Part shown: one piece after another, positions 27,048 to 39,844 of the stretch
How the letters are laid out: every line of letters starts with the position of its first letter
Position numbering within the stretch: position 1 is the first letter of the stretch
Origin: Gammaproteobacteria bacterium
GTDB taxonomy: Bacteria; Pseudomonadota; Gammaproteobacteria; Steroidobacterales; Steroidobacteraceae
Direction: 5' to 3'
Assembly: GCA_028293745.1 (NCBI GenBank)
Contig: JAQGOF010000127.1
Coordinates: 22,481-86,480 of the forward strand
Length of the DNA stretch: 64,000 bases
Notes under the pieces: model-generated
Seen by the model: the letters and a program-made list of their open reading frames with translations, nothing else
Told to the model about the DNA's origin: nothing
The model's database searches: none
Translations under genes and position numbers: made by a program

Positions 27048-28163
27048 ATGAAGACGAAAGTAGGCTTTCTAACCCACAAGCCCTCGATATGGGCCATCGG
27101 TTCTCTTGCGGCGCTGCTGGCCGTAGGTGCCCCCGCCTTCGCTCAGCACGGCGGTGGCGGCGGACATGGTGGCGGTGGTGGTGGTGGCGGCCACGCATCG
27201 ATGGGTGGTGGCGGTGGCGCCCGCGGCGGCGGTGGCGGTTTTGGTGGAGGGGCCCGCGGCGGTGGCGGTTTTGGTGGAGGGGCTCGCGGCGGTGCATTTG
27301 GCGGCGTTCGCGGCGGCGGATTTGGTGGAGCTCCTACGGGGGCCTTTGGCGGTGGCGGAATCGGCGGAGCTCGCGGCGGAGTTGGCGGAGCCTATAGCGG
27401 CGGCCGCGCGGTCGGTTTCGCTGGTGGTAGCCACATCATAGCCAGCCGCCCTGGGTTCGCGGGCAGCAGTGGCTTCGCGGGCAACGCAGCCACGCACTAC
27501 GCGCCTCGCGGCACCTCTTCAGGATTTCGCGGTGGATACGCCGGTGGGCGCGCCGCCGGGTCCGTCAACGTGTATCACAATGGTTACGCCGGTCGTTCCG
27601 GGTATGTCGGGCGCCCGGCCTACGGGTACGGCTATGGTCGCGGCGGCTTTGGCTGGCACCGTCCTTATTGGGGCGGCGGATACTGGCGCGGTGGCTACTG
27701 GCCCCGCAGCTACTATGGCTGGGGCTATCCCTGGTTCTTAGGCGCGCTCCCAGCGGTATACGCAACCTATTGGTGGGGCGGGATTCCCTACTACTACTCC
27801 AACAACGTCTACTACACGTGGAACGCTGGATCCAACGGCTATGTTGTGACCGATCCTCCGCCGGCCGACAGTGAGGACAGCGCATCCGCATCCTCGGACG
27901 GAGGCTACGACAGCACGGAACCCGGTTCCACCAGCGGCAGCGGTTCAAGCAGCGGCAGTGGCGGCAGTGCAGAAGTCTACGCCTACCCCAAGAGCGGGCA
28001 GAGTGACGAACAGCAGGCAACTGACCGCTACGAGTGCCATAAGTGGGCTGCAGCGCAGAGCGGCTTTGATCCCACTCGCGGGTCGCAGCCATCAGGCAAC
28101 GTAGCCGACTATCGACGGGCCATGACCGCATGCCTCGATGGCCGCGGGTATAGCGCAAAGTAG
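27048..28163 (+). CDS. Secreted Gly-rich protein with C-terminal Cys-containing domain
   Basis: A Sec signal peptide (about 32 residues, ending APAFA-Q) is followed by about 130 residues of Gly-rich sequence (GGGGHGG, ARGGGGFGG units), then a Tyr/Trp/Gly segment (WHRPYWGGGYWRGGYWP) and a hydrophobic YATYWWGGIPYYYSNNVYY that could insert in or cross a membrane. The C-terminal 65 residues (YPKSGQSDEQQATDRYECHK, then two Cys) form a small domain seen in DUF6515-type envelope proteins. Likely exported to the envelope; function unknown. Its TAG stop abuts the stop of the convergent DNA ligase gene with no gap. Confidence 0.75.
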   Translation: MKTKVGFLTHKPSIWAIGSLAALLAVGAPAFAQHGGGGGHGGGGGGGGHASMGGGGGARGGGGGFGGGARGGGGFGGGARGGAFGGVRGGGFGGAPTGAFGGGGIGGARGGVGGAYSGGRAVGFAGGSHIIASRPGFAGSSGFAGNAATHYAPRGTSSGFRGGYAGGRAAGSVNVYHNGYAGRSGYVGRPAYGYGYGRGGFGWHRPYWGGGYWRGGYWPRSYYGWGYPWFLGALPAVYATYWWGGIPYYYSNNVYYTWNAGSNGYVVTDPPPADSEDSASASSDGGYDSTEPGSTSGSGSSSGSGGSAEVYAYPKSGQSDEQQATDRYECHKWAAAQSGFDPTRGSQPSGNVADYRRAMTACLDGRGYSAK

Positions 28164-31162
<2,999 letters not shown>

Positions 31163-31163
31163 A

Positions 31164-34100
31164 TCAGACAGCGGCGAGGCGCAACGCCTCGTCGACATCC
31201 ACGGCAACGAGACGCGACACGCCCGGCTCGTTCATCGTGACACCCACCAGCTGAGACGCAAGCTCCATCGTCGTCTTGTTGTGTGTGATGAAGATGAATT
31301 GAACCCGGGCGGACATGTCTCTCACGATATCGCAGAATCGGCCCACGTTGTGTTCGTCCAGCGGTGCGTCCACCTCGTCCAGCAGGCAAAACGGCGCAGG
31401 ATTGAGGTCGAATATGGAAAACACGAGCGCCACCGCGGTCAGAGCCTTCTCGCCACCGGACAACAGGTGAATGGTGCTGTTCTTCTTTCCGGGGGGCCGC
31501 GCCATGATGGCCACACCGGCCGTGAGAATGTCCTCTCCCACGAGCTCGAGATAGGCGTGTCCGCCACCGAACAGCTGCGGAAACTTCTCCTTCAGGCCCG
31601 AGTTCACCCGCTCGAACGTCTCCTCGAAGCGAGCACGGGTCTCCTTGTCGATGCGGCGCATGGCCTGATCGAGCGTATCCAGTGCCGAAGTCAGATCCGC
31701 AAACTGGCGGTCCAGGTACTCCTTGCGCTCGGTCTGCTCCTTCAGCTCGTCGATCGCCGCGAGGTTCACCTGTCCCAGCTTTTCGAGGTCCGCCCGGACC
31801 TGCGCGAGTGAATGCTCCCAATTGGGGACGCTGGCATCGGCAGTGAGGTTTTGTTGCACCTCGGCCAACTCGAAGTGTGTTTCGGCAAACTGCTCCGCAA
31901 TCGCCTCGCGGCGGATCCGGGTCTCCTGCGCAGCCAGCCGCGCCGTATCCATGGCTTCGCGTGCTTCGTTGACCAGCCGCTCCGCGACCAGGCGCTTCTC
32001 ATCCAGACCGCGCAGCTCATTGTCGGCGTCTTCGAGCGCCCGCCGCGCAACCGCCAGATCAGACTCGACCTCGAGGCGGCGCGCCAGCGAATCATCCAGG
32101 CGTGACTCGAGCTGCAGTATCGGCTCGTCGCCATTCGCAAGCTCCGCCTCCAACTCGTCGCGCCGGCGTGCAGCCTGCGCCCGCTGCTCGATCATGCGAT
32201 TGACGCCGACGGCCATCGAGCTCTCGGTGGAGCGCCGCGATTCAATCCGGATCAGCAGATCCCTTGCCGCGTGTTGAGCGGCCTGCGCACGGCTGCGAGC
32301 CGCCGCCACCGCCTCCCGGCGCTCTTCGCGCTCCTCTTCGAGCTCATGTCGGCGCGAATCGAGCTCGCTCAACATGAACAGTCCCCGATCCAGTTCGGCG
32401 GTCGCCCGGGCCAGCGCGTCCGCCGCGGTTCCCTTCTCCTGGGCAACCTCCGCAGCCTCCTCTTCCAGCCTTTCACGGCGGAGCATGGATTCCTGCGCAC
32501 GGGCACGTGTGGCCTCGAGTTGACTCAGCAGCTCGGCGTGGCGGCGGTGAGTGGCCTGGATGCCGGATTGCGCGTGGTCCCGTTGGGATTCGGACTGCGC
32601 CAGGGATTCGCGGACCGCTGCGAGGTGAGCCTCGACTTCGTTTGCGCGATCTTCGGTGAGAGCTACTGTTGCTCGCAACCCCTTCAGGCGGTGCTCGCGT
32701 TCGATTACACCGGCGTGATGATCGGGACCCCGGCTGACACGAAGCCAATCCCTGCCCACCCACTCGCCACTTCGCGTGATGATCGACTGGCCGAACCCCA
32801 GCGAACCTCGAGCCTGTAAGGCCTCCGACAGCGTCTCCGCTGTGAACACAGAGGCAAGCGGTCCCACCACCGCAGCGGGTCCACGGACTTTTGCCGCAAG
32901 CGTCTCCCCCGTGACCGTCACCGCGCCAGGGCCCGCTTCGGGGGCCGCTTGTGGGACTGCTACATGGCCCGCTTCGACCAGCGCAACGCGCCCCTTGGAC
33001 AAACTCGCCAGAGCGTCCGCGAGCGTGTCGAGTCCGTCTACGCAAACAGCCTCGAGATAATCTCCCAGGGCAGTCTCAACCGCCCGCTCCCAGCCCGGCT
33101 GCACTTCCAGGGTTTCTGCTACACGCGGACGCTTGGTCAGACCGGCGCCCGCCAGCCATTCCGTTGCACTTCCCGCGTCATGCGTGAGGGCTGCCTTCTG
33201 CAAGGCCTCCAGCGAAGTCTGCTCCGCGCGAGCGCGCTCCCGTTCCGCACGAGCGGCTTCGAGACTCTTCTCCGCCGAAAGCTGCTCCGTACGCAGCGAT
33301 TGCACCTGCTCCAAGGCAGCATTGAGTGCCTTCGCCAATTCGTCGCTTGCGGCACGCGCATTCGCTTCCTGCTCGGTCAGAAGCGCGAGCTGCTCGCTCG
33401 AATCGTGGGCGGCCAGTGCATCGCGCTCGAGCGCAAGCCGGTCCGCCTGCGCGGTGTGGCGCCGCAGTTGATTTTCCAACTGCTCGATGCGCGCCCGCTC
33501 CACCTGGGTGGTTTGGCCCGCAGACCCCAGTGCACTATTGAACTGTTCCCAGCGCTGCTGCCAGTCCTGCAACTGGCGCTCAGCCGCTTCGAGGGCCTCG
33601 GCGGCTGCGCCTTCTGCGAGCTGCACTCCCTCGAGCTCGGGAGCGAGACGGGCGATCTCATCGCGCAGTTCTGTCAACTGTCGTTCGTCGCGCTCGATAT
33701 GCGATGCGAGATCGGTGAGAGTCGAATGCGCTTGAGCGAGATCCGCCCGCTGCCGTTCGCGCAACGCACGCGTATGCTGAATAGTCTGCTCGAGTCGCGA
33801 TATGTCCGCGCCTATCTCGTAGTAACGACCCTGAACGGCCGATACGCGATCACTCTGCTCGGTGTGAAATGCCCGCTGTTTCTCGATCGCAGCCTCGGCT
33901 GCGCGCTGGTCGGCGAGCGCCGCCTGCATCGAAAGCTCGCGCTCGCGCATCGCGCTGTCATGTACTTCCGCGCCGCTGTCGAGATCACGGAGCTTCAGTG
34001 CGAGCAGTTCGGCAGTCAGACGCCGCTCCTGCTCCTTGAATGCCTGGTAGCGACGTGCCGTCGCAGCTTGCCGCTGCAGGTGCCTGATCTGCTTTTCAAT

Positions 34101-34700
34101 TTCGTCGCGCAAATCCTGCAGGCGCTCGAGATTCTCGCGCGTGTCGGCAACGCGGCTCTCCGTTTCCTTGCGCCGCTCCTTATAACGGGAGATGCCCGCG
34201 GCTTCCTCGATGAACGCCCGCATGTCGTCGGACTTGGCCTCGATGACGCGCGAGATCATGCCCTGCTCGATGATCGCGTAGCTGCGCGATCCGAGGCCCG
34301 TGCCCAGGAACAGGTTGGTGATGTCCTTGCGGCGGCAGCGCGATGAGTTGATGAAATAGCCGGAAGAACCGTCGCGTGAGACCTGCCGCTTCAACGAAAC
34401 TTCGTTGTAGCTCGCGTACGGACCACCCAGCTTGCCGTCGGAATTATCGAACACGAGTTCGACCGAGGCGGTGCCTACAGGCTTCCTCGCACTCGATCCG
34501 TTGAACACGACGTCCGCCATATTGTCGCCACGCAAATGCTTCGCCGACAACTCGCCCATGACCCAGCGCACGGCGTCGATGACATTCGACTTGCCGCACC
34601 CATTGGGGCCTACGACTCCAGTGAGATTGCTGGGAAAGCTGACTTGGGTGGGATCTACGAAGGATTTGAAACCAGCGAGCTTGATCTTGGTCAGCCGCAT
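31164..34700 (-). CDS. smc: Chromosome partition protein Smc
   Basis: 1178-residue condensin ATPase. The N-terminal head has Walker A GPNGCGKSN (residues 32-40), followed by long coiled coils (about 170-490 and 660-1000) around a hinge domain (about 510-640). The C-terminal head has the ABC signature LSGGEKALTAVALVF and Walker B PFCLLDEVDAPLD. It works with ScpA and ScpB, encoded about 10 kb away. First gene of a minus-strand unit smc-zipA-ligA; the upstream 57 bases also carry the divergent queF start. Confidence 0.98.
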   Translation of the reverse strand: MRLTKIKLAGFKSFVDPTQVSFPSNLTGVVGPNGCGKSNVIDAVRWVMGELSAKHLRGDNMADVVFNGSSARKPVGTASVELVFDNSDGKLGGPYASYNEVSLKRQVSRDGSSGYFINSSRCRRKDITNLFLGTGLGSRSYAIIEQGMISRVIEAKSDDMRAFIEEAAGISRYKERRKETESRVADTRENLERLQDLRDEIEKQIRHLQRQAATARRYQAFKEQERRLTAELLALKLRDLDSGAEVHDSAMRERELSMQAALADQRAAEAAIEKQRAFHTEQSDRVSAVQGRYYEIGADISRLEQTIQHTRALRERQRADLAQAHSTLTDLASHIERDERQLTELRDEIARLAPELEGVQLAEGAAAEALEAAERQLQDWQQRWEQFNSALGSAGQTTQVERARIEQLENQLRRHTAQADRLALERDALAAHDSSEQLALLTEQEANARAASDELAKALNAALEQVQSLRTEQLSAEKSLEAARAERERARAEQTSLEALQKAALTHDAGSATEWLAGAGLTKRPRVAETLEVQPGWERAVETALGDYLEAVCVDGLDTLADALASLSKGRVALVEAGHVAVPQAAPEAGPGAVTVTGETLAAKVRGPAAVVGPLASVFTAETLSEALQARGSLGFGQSIITRSGEWVGRDWLRVSRGPDHHAGVIEREHRLKGLRATVALTEDRANEVEAHLAAVRESLAQSESQRDHAQSGIQATHRRHAELLSQLEATRARAQESMLRRERLEEEAAEVAQEKGTAADALARATAELDRGLFMLSELDSRRHELEEEREERREAVAAARSRAQAAQHAARDLLIRIESRRSTESSMAVGVNRMIEQRAQAARRRDELEAELANGDEPILQLESRLDDSLARRLEVESDLAVARRALEDADNELRGLDEKRLVAERLVNEAREAMDTARLAAQETRIRREAIAEQFAETHFELAEVQQNLTADASVPNWEHSLAQVRADLEKLGQVNLAAIDELKEQTERKEYLDRQFADLTSALDTLDQAMRRIDKETRARFEETFERVNSGLKEKFPQLFGGGHAYLELVGEDILTAGVAIMARPPGKKNSTIHLLSGGEKALTAVALVFSIFDLNPAPFCLLDEVDAPLDEHNVGRFCDIVRDMSARVQFIFITHNKTTMELASQLVGVTMNEPGVSRLVAVDVDEALRLAAV

Positions 34701-34757
34701 TAAGGAACACTCTCTCGCAAGGCTTGAAACTTGGGGGCGTAGTGTAGAGTAAGTGGC

Positions 34758-35144
34758 ATGCCTTCAAAACCTTCAGATGATCTCGAGACGTTCGTCAATC
34801 CATCGCAGCGCGACTACACGATCCGCATGCAGCTGCCTGAATTCACCTGCCTGTGTCCAAAAACAGGTCAACCCGACTTCGCGACGCTGGACCTCGAATA
34901 CGTACCCGACCGCCTGTGCGTCGAGCTCAAATCCCTGAAGTTGTATATCTGGTCCTTCAGGGATCGCGGCGCCTTTCACGAGGCGATCACGAACGAGATT
35001 GCCGACCGGCTGACACGCGCCCTGGACCCGCGTTTCCTGCGCCTCACGGCCCGCTTCAATGTCCGGGGCGGGATCTATACCTCGGTCGTCGTCGAGCGAC
35101 GACAGCCCTCCTGGCAGCCCCCGGCGGCTGTGACGCTCCCCTGA
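34758..35144 (+). CDS. queF: 7-cyano-7-deazaguanine reductase, short type
   Basis: NADPH-dependent reductase making preQ1 for queuosine. The 128-residue length is that of the unimodular QueF type. The catalytic Cys lies in [14 protein letters not shown] and the family signature [16 protein letters not shown] follows, with [10 protein letters not shown] at the end. ATG 34758 is the only start giving the normal N-terminus. Divergent from smc across 57 bases. Confidence 0.95.
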   Translation: MPSKPSDDLETFVNPSQRDYTIRMQLPEFTCLCPKTGQPDFATLDLEYVPDRLCVELKSLKLYIWSFRDRGAFHEAITNEIADRLTRALDPRFLRLTARFNVRGGIYTSVVVERRQPSWQPPAAVTLP

Positions 35145-35177
35145 GGGATTAAACATGGACACGTAGGCCTTGGCCGG

Positions 35178-35219
35178 TATAATCCCGCGTCCTTTATGAG
35201 CCAGAGGCTTCTTTAGGAG
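35178..35219 (+). promoter_or_regulatory. dksA -10 box and ribosome site
   Basis: A perfect TATAAT at 35178-35183 lies 42 bases before the dksA start, and AGGAG at 35215-35219 lies six bases before ATG 35226. No good -35 is visible by eye. Confidence 0.6.
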
Positions 35220-35225
35220 CTGATA

Positions 35226-36026
35226 ATGCCGGCCAAGAAACCCGCGCCCAAGGCCGCGAAGGGTAAAAAGGCGGCAAGCCGACCACCGGCCCATAGGCCC
35301 ACGGTGGCCCGCAAGCCCGCCGAGCGCGTCAAGGTCGTCGCGGCGGCACACGTGCGCCAAAGCGCGGTCGCGCCTAAAAAGGCGGTTCCGCACCGATCCA
35401 CCCCCACGACGGAAGAAACAATCGAGATGCGAAAGGCTGCAGAGCCGGTCCCCGAGACGCCTGTGAACCCGGTGCCGAGTGCTTCAAGTCAGGCTTCTTC
35501 TATTCAGATAGCGGTCCCGCCGCGTGCGAGCCCAGTGCTTCAGTCTGCCGTGGATTCCGACGACGGCGACTCCGGAGAGCCTGGTAGCCTGCTTGCGGGT
35601 CCCCGCAACGTACAGCCCTATATCGTCAAGCGCGGCGAGCTCTACATGGGCAAGCCGCAGCTGGAACACTTCCGGCAGATTCTGGAAAGCTGGAAGCGCG
35701 ACCTCATGGTCGAGGTAGACAGAACTGTCTCCCACATGAAGGACGAAGCGGCGAACTTCCCCGATCCCAACGACCGAGCGACGCAGGAAGAGGAATTCAG
35801 CCTCGAGCTGCGTACGCGCGATCGCGAGCGCAAGCTGATCCGCAAGATCGACGAAGCTCTCAAGCGGATCGAGGACGGCTCGTACGGCTATTGCCTCGAG
35901 ACAGGCGAGGAAATCGGCGTGAAGCGCCTGGAAGCGCGGCCGGTGGCCACCCTGAGCATCGAGGCCCAGGAGCGCCGGGAGAGGCGCGAACGTCAGTACG
36001 GCGACCGAGACGACCGCTACCGGTGA
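35226..36026 (+). CDS. dksA: DksA-type transcription factor, cysteine-poor, with long basic N-terminal extension
   Basis: The C-terminal 150 residues are a full DksA: coiled coil with the tip motif DPNDRA (DxxDxA) and the globular end RIEDGSYGYCLETGEEIGVK plus LEARPVATLSIEAQE. Only the first of the four zinc cysteines remains (CxxT and SxxA instead of CxxC and CxxC), as in cysteine-poor DksA relatives that do not need zinc. Residues 1-115 form a Lys/Ala/Pro-rich extension not found in E. coli DksA (151 residues). DksA binds the RNA polymerase secondary channel with ppGpp. gluQ follows. Confidence 0.93.
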   Translation: MPAKKPAPKAAKGKKAASRPPAHRPTVARKPAERVKVVAAAHVRQSAVAPKKAVPHRSTPTTEETIEMRKAAEPVPETPVNPVPSASSQASSIQIAVPPRASPVLQSAVDSDDGDSGEPGSLLAGPRNVQPYIVKRGELYMGKPQLEHFRQILESWKRDLMVEVDRTVSHMKDEAANFPDPNDRATQEEEFSLELRTRDRERKLIRKIDEALKRIEDGSYGYCLETGEEIGVKRLEARPVATLSIEAQERRERRERQYGDRDDRYR

Positions 36027-36105
36027 TCGGCGTCCCGCCGACCAAGCCCTCGCGGCGCCAGCGGCCTGCGAGCGGGGGACTGCAGCCGGCCCATTAAGGC
36101 CGTAC

Positions 36106-37017
36106 ATAGGCCGCTTCGCCCCCTCCCCGACGGGCGACCTGCACCTCGGCTCGCTCCTGGCGGCCGTCGGAAGCTACCTCGATGCCCGCCACCACGGTGG
36201 CCAGTGGCTGCTGCGGATCGAGGATCTGGACAATCCCCGCGTCGTACCTGGCAGTGCCGACCGGATCATGCGCACGCTGGAGGGATTCGGCATGCATTGG
36301 GACGGCGAAGTCATCTACCAGAGCCGCCGGATCCCCCTTTACCGGGCGGCGCTGGAGCGGCTCGCGGCCGGCGGCCACACCTTCCAATGCAGTTGCTCGC
36401 GCCGGGAGTTGGGTAGCAACGAAGACACCGGTTACCCTGGAACCTGCCGCGCGGGACCAACACGAAGCGGCGTTCCGACCGCCACCCGCTTCCGCTGCGC
36501 CGGCGAGTCCGTGGTGTTATTTGACGATCGAGTACAAGGGCCCTGCCGGTTCGAGCAGCGTGAGCTGGGCGACTTTGTGATCAAACGCAAGGACGAAATC
36601 ATCGCCTACCAACTCGCTGTGGTGGTGGACGACCAGGCGCAGCAGGTGTCAAACGTGGTGCGCGGCGCCGATCTGCTCCCCAGCACGGGGTGGCAAATCG
36701 CGCTGCAAGGGGCGCTCGGAAGCCCAACGCCGGGCTACGCACACCTGCCGCTGGTACTGCAGAAAAACCACGAAAAGCTCGGTAAATCCCGGCATTCCGT
36801 GCCTGTTGAGCCTGCACTCGCGAGTTCCTGCCTGACAGCCGTGCTGCGCCTGCTCACGCAACCGTTTCCGGCGGAGTTGGAAAATGACACACCGGCGCGG
36901 CTGCTGGCGTGGGCTGCACGCAACTGGAGTGTGGAAGCGTTCGCAGGTGTGCGCAGTGTCACGGCCTGTGACACTGCGCGCGCAAAAAAGTTGGGTCCAA
37001 CGCGGAATATGGACTAA
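36106..37017 (+). CDS. gluQ: Glutamyl-Q tRNA(Asp) synthetase, no canonical start codon
   Basis: Class I synthetase-like enzyme that puts glutamate on queuosine of tRNA-Asp. The frame encodes YIGRFAPSPTGDLHLGSLLA (HIGH-type motif), LLRIEDLDNPR, a zinc site CSCSRREL...YPGTC and a KLGKS loop (EKLGKSRH), all normal for GluQ. In this frame no ATG, GTG or TTG exists between the in-frame stop at 35953-35955 and the HIGH motif; the first ATG (36268) would remove the catalytic N-terminus. ATA 36106, with AAGG six bases upstream, gives GRFAPSPTG and was used here as a best guess. A +1 frameshift out of dksA is the main alternative. Confidence 0.8.
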   Translation: MGRFAPSPTGDLHLGSLLAAVGSYLDARHHGGQWLLRIEDLDNPRVVPGSADRIMRTLEGFGMHWDGEVIYQSRRIPLYRAALERLAAGGHTFQCSCSRRELGSNEDTGYPGTCRAGPTRSGVPTATRFRCAGESVVLFDDRVQGPCRFEQRELGDFVIKRKDEIIAYQLAVVVDDQAQQVSNVVRGADLLPSTGWQIALQGALGSPTPGYAHLPLVLQKNHEKLGKSRHSVPVEPALASSCLTAVLRLLTQPFPAELENDTPARLLAWAARNWSVEAFAGVRSVTACDTARAKKLGPTRNMD

Positions 37018-37087
37018 GGTAGGTAGTCACGCCGATCCTGACGCCCTGGGACTGGGAACGTCCCGAACACACACGAGGGCTGTGAGA

Positions 37088-37579
37088 ATGAGCGAACCGC
37101 GAACGATCAAGAAATACCCTAACAGACGGTTGTACGACACAGTTGAAAGTCGTTACATCACGCTTGCTGACATCCGGAGGTTGGTCATCGATCGAATTGA
37201 TTTCGTGGTAATGGACAAAAAAACACAGGAGGACATTACACGCTCGATTCTGTTGCAGGTCATCGCCGAGCAGGAACATGGCGGCGAGCCCCTGATGAGC
37301 CGCGACTTTCTCTCGCAGATCATCCGCTCCTACGGCGGTGCAATGCAGGGAATGATCGGAAGCTATCTCGAACAGAGCCTCAAGCTCTTTGCGGGCCAGC
37401 AGCGTGACGCTCGAGAGCGCATCAAGAGCGTTGGCGATGCCGAATCCGCGGAAGCAGTGAATCACCTGGCGCAGCGCAATTACCAGCGCTGGCGTTCGGT
37501 GCAAGACGAGATCTACCGCACGCTGATGAACGCAGCGGCGCGGGGGCGATCCGAGGTTGAGACCCTGGAGGGTCAGTAA
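37088..37579 (+). CDS. phaR: Polyhydroxyalkanoate synthesis regulator PhaR type
   Basis: 163-residue protein with the PHB/PHA accumulation regulator DNA-binding domain at the N-terminus (IKKYPNRRLYDTVESRYITL, then DIRRLV and DFVVMDKKTQEDITRSIL) followed by the helical accumulation domain. PhaR binds PHA granules and represses phasin genes in known cases. No phaC or phasin gene lies in this window. The ATG at 37088 was chosen; upstream in-frame codons are not conserved. A stem-loop follows at 37600-37628. Confidence 0.9.
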   Translation: MSEPRTIKKYPNRRLYDTVESRYITLADIRRLVIDRIDFVVMDKKTQEDITRSILLQVIAEQEHGGEPLMSRDFLSQIIRSYGGAMQGMIGSYLEQSLKLFAGQQRDARERIKSVGDAESAEAVNHLAQRNYQRWRSVQDEIYRTLMNAAARGRSEVETLEGQ

Positions 37580-37599
37580 CCTCGAAGCTGATGGGAAAT

Positions 37600-37628
37600 C
37601 GATGCCCCTGGGGGTCTCGGGGGCATCG
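37600..37628 (+). terminator. Hairpin between phaR and pnp
   Basis: Nine-base arms CGATGCCCC / GGGGCATCG around an 11-base loop, 20 bases after the phaR stop and 50 bases before the end of the convergent pnp gene. It could end phaR transcription; the following bases are only mildly T-rich. Confidence 0.5.
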
Positions 37629-37678
37629 CATTCCTGCCATTTCTGCCAGGCCAGGCGGCACAGGTGCCGCCCCGCTGA

Positions 37679-39766
37679 CTAGGCAGCGTCCACGTCCCGC
37701 ATGGACAGGCGGATACGCCCCTGGCGGTCCACTTCCAGCACCTTCACCCTGATCACATCCCCCTCCTTGAGCTTGTCGCTGACACGCTCGACCCGCTCGT
37801 TCGAGATTTGCGAGATGTGCACCAGGCCGTCGCGGCCCGGCAGGATGGTTACGAACGCGCCGAAGTCCATCAGCCGCGCCACCTTGCCTTCGTAGATGCG
37901 ACCGACTTCGACGTCGGCCGTGATCAGCTCGACGCGCCGCTGCGCTTCGCGCCCGGCAGCACCACTGACCGAAGCAATCTTGACGGTGCCATCGTTCTCG
38001 ATGTCGATCGTCGTGCCGGTCTCTTCCGTGATCTGGCGGATGACGGCACCGCCTTTACCGATGACGTCACGGATCTTCTCCGGATCGATCTTCAACGTGA
38101 TGATCGAAGGCGCCCACTCGGACATCTTGCCGCGCGGTTCCTGGATCACCTTGCTCATCTCGCCCAGGATGTGCAGGCGTCCGTCACGGGCCTGCTCGAG
38201 CGCCACCTTCATGATCTCGGGGGTGACGCCCTCGACCTTGATGTCCATCTGCAGGGCAGTCACGCCCTCTTTGGTGCCGGCAACCTTGAAATCCATGTCG
38301 CCGAGGTGGTCTTCGTCACCGAGGATATCGGTGAGCACCTTGAAACGGCCGCCTTCGAGCACCAGGCCCATCGCAACACCTGCGACTGGGGCCTTGATCG
38401 GGACGCCGGCGTCCATCAGGGACAACGACGTGCCGCAAACGCTGGCCATCGAGCTCGAGCCGTTGGATTCGAGAATCTCGGACACGATGCGAATGACGTA
38501 GGGGAAGGTCTCCATGTCGGGCATCACGGCCTTGACGCCGCGGCGCGCAAGGTTGCCGTGACCAATCTCACGACGCTTGGGTGACCCCATCATTCCCGTC
38601 TCGCCAACGGAGAACGGCGGGAAGTTGTAGTGGAGCATGAACGGCTCACGGTGCTCGCCCATCAGACCGTCAATGATCTGAGCATCGCGAGTCGTCCCGA
38701 GCGTCGTGACGACCAACGCCTGAGTTTCGCCACGTGTGAAGAGGGCGGAACCGTGAGTACGCGGCAGCACACCCACTTTGGTGGTGATCGGGCGAACCGT
38801 CTTGACGTCACGCCCGTCGATGCGCGGCTCGCCATTCAGAATGCGCTGGCGAACGATGTTGCTTTCCAGCTTGAAGAGCGCGTTTTCGACCTGTTCCGCG
38901 GTGTATTTGGGGCTATCGCCGCTCGCAAGTGTGGCGAGAGTCTGGGCCTTGATCTCCCCGATCCGTGCATAGCGCTGCTGCTTCTCGCTGATGGAGTAAG
39001 CCTGACCCATTGCGGCATGCGCGTGCAGTGCGACGGCGCTGGCGAGATCGGCGTTCTCGGCCGGCGCTTCCCACGTCCAACGCGGCTTGCCGACCTCGGC
39101 CGCCAGCTCCTTGATCGCGCGGATCGCAACCTGCATCTGCTCGTGTCCAAACACGACCGAACCCAACATCACTTCTTCCGAAAGCCCGTTGGCTTCGGAC
39201 TCCACCATCAGCACCGCCTTTTCCGTACCTGCGACCACCAGGTTCAGCGCGGATTCGGACAGTTCCTTGGCGGGGGGATTCAACAGGTACTTGCCGTCCT
39301 TGTAGCCGACGCGCGCAGCGCCGATCGGACCGTTGAAAGGAATGCCGGAGATTGCGAGTGCGGCCGACGCACCGATCAGTGCCGGAATGTCCGGATCGAT
39401 CTCGGGATCCACTGACAGTACGGTCGCAACAACCTGGACGTCGTTCAAGAAACCATCCGGAAACAACGGACGGATGGGACGGTCGATGAGACGCGAGGTG
39501 AGCGTCTCCTTCTCAGTGGGCCGGCCTTCACGCTTGAAGAAACCACCCGGAATTCTGCCTGCTGCGTATGTCTTTTCGACGTAGTTGACAGTCAGGGGGA
39601 AAAAATCGCGTCCTGGCCGGGGCGTACGCTCCCCAACAGCAGTGACGAGGACGGTGGTATCGCCCATGGAAACTTTTACGGCCCCGTCGGCCTGGCGTGC
39701 CATCTCGCCGGTCTCAATGGTGACGGTGTGCGGACCGTACTGAAATGACTTGCTAACAGCTCTCAA
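37679..39766 (-). CDS. pnp: Polyribonucleotide nucleotidyltransferase (PNPase)
   Basis: 3'-5' phosphorolytic exoribonuclease of the degradosome. 695 residues with two RNase PH cores ([35 protein letters not shown]), a KH domain ([20 protein letters not shown]) and a C-terminal S1 domain ([20 protein letters not shown]). TTG 39766 is the start that gives the normal N-terminus and has GAGG upstream. It follows rpsO in the standard rpsO-pnp pair. Confidence 0.97.
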   Translation of the reverse strand: MRAVSKSFQYGPHTVTIETGEMARQADGAVKVSMGDTTVLVTAVGERTPRPGRDFFPLTVNYVEKTYAAGRIPGGFFKREGRPTEKETLTSRLIDRPIRPLFPDGFLNDVQVVATVLSVDPEIDPDIPALIGASAALAISGIPFNGPIGAARVGYKDGKYLLNPPAKELSESALNLVVAGTEKAVLMVESEANGLSEEVMLGSVVFGHEQMQVAIRAIKELAAEVGKPRWTWEAPAENADLASAVALHAHAAMGQAYSISEKQQRYARIGEIKAQTLATLASGDSPKYTAEQVENALFKLESNIVRQRILNGEPRIDGRDVKTVRPITTKVGVLPRTHGSALFTRGETQALVVTTLGTTRDAQIIDGLMGEHREPFMLHYNFPPFSVGETGMMGSPKRREIGHGNLARRGVKAVMPDMETFPYVIRIVSEILESNGSSSMASVCGTSLSLMDAGVPIKAPVAGVAMGLVLEGGRFKVLTDILGDEDHLGDMDFKVAGTKEGVTALQMDIKVEGVTPEIMKVALEQARDGRLHILGEMSKVIQEPRGKMSEWAPSIITLKIDPEKIRDVIGKGGAVIRQITEETGTTIDIENDGTVKIASVSGAAGREAQRRVELITADVEVGRIYEGKVARLMDFGAFVTILPGRDGLVHISQISNERVERVSDKLKEGDVIRVKVLEVDRQGRIRLSMRDVDAA

Positions 39767-39803
39767 GCTTCAATCCTCGATTTGGAAAACGGTGGGCGAA
39801 AGC

Positions 39804-39837
39804 ACAAGGGCCGCTCGCGTGGTGCGGCGGCCCTTGT
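39804..39837 (-). terminator. rpsO-pnp intercistronic hairpin
   Basis: Perfect 11-bp arms (ACAAGGGCCGC / GCGGCCCTTGT) around a 12-base loop, just after the rpsO stop. In E. coli the equivalent site holds a partial terminator and RNase III processing region that sets pnp levels; the same role is inferred here. Confidence 0.7.
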
Positions 39838-39844
39838 AGTTGCT

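Noticed and set aside
32949..34346. Open frame of 465 codons opposite smc
   Set aside because: Shadow of the smc coiled coils; composition is the complement of Glu/Ala-rich codons.
36182..36580. Open frame of 132 codons inside gluQ
   Set aside because: A different frame of gluQ with no motif; the GluQ frame carries all conserved blocks.
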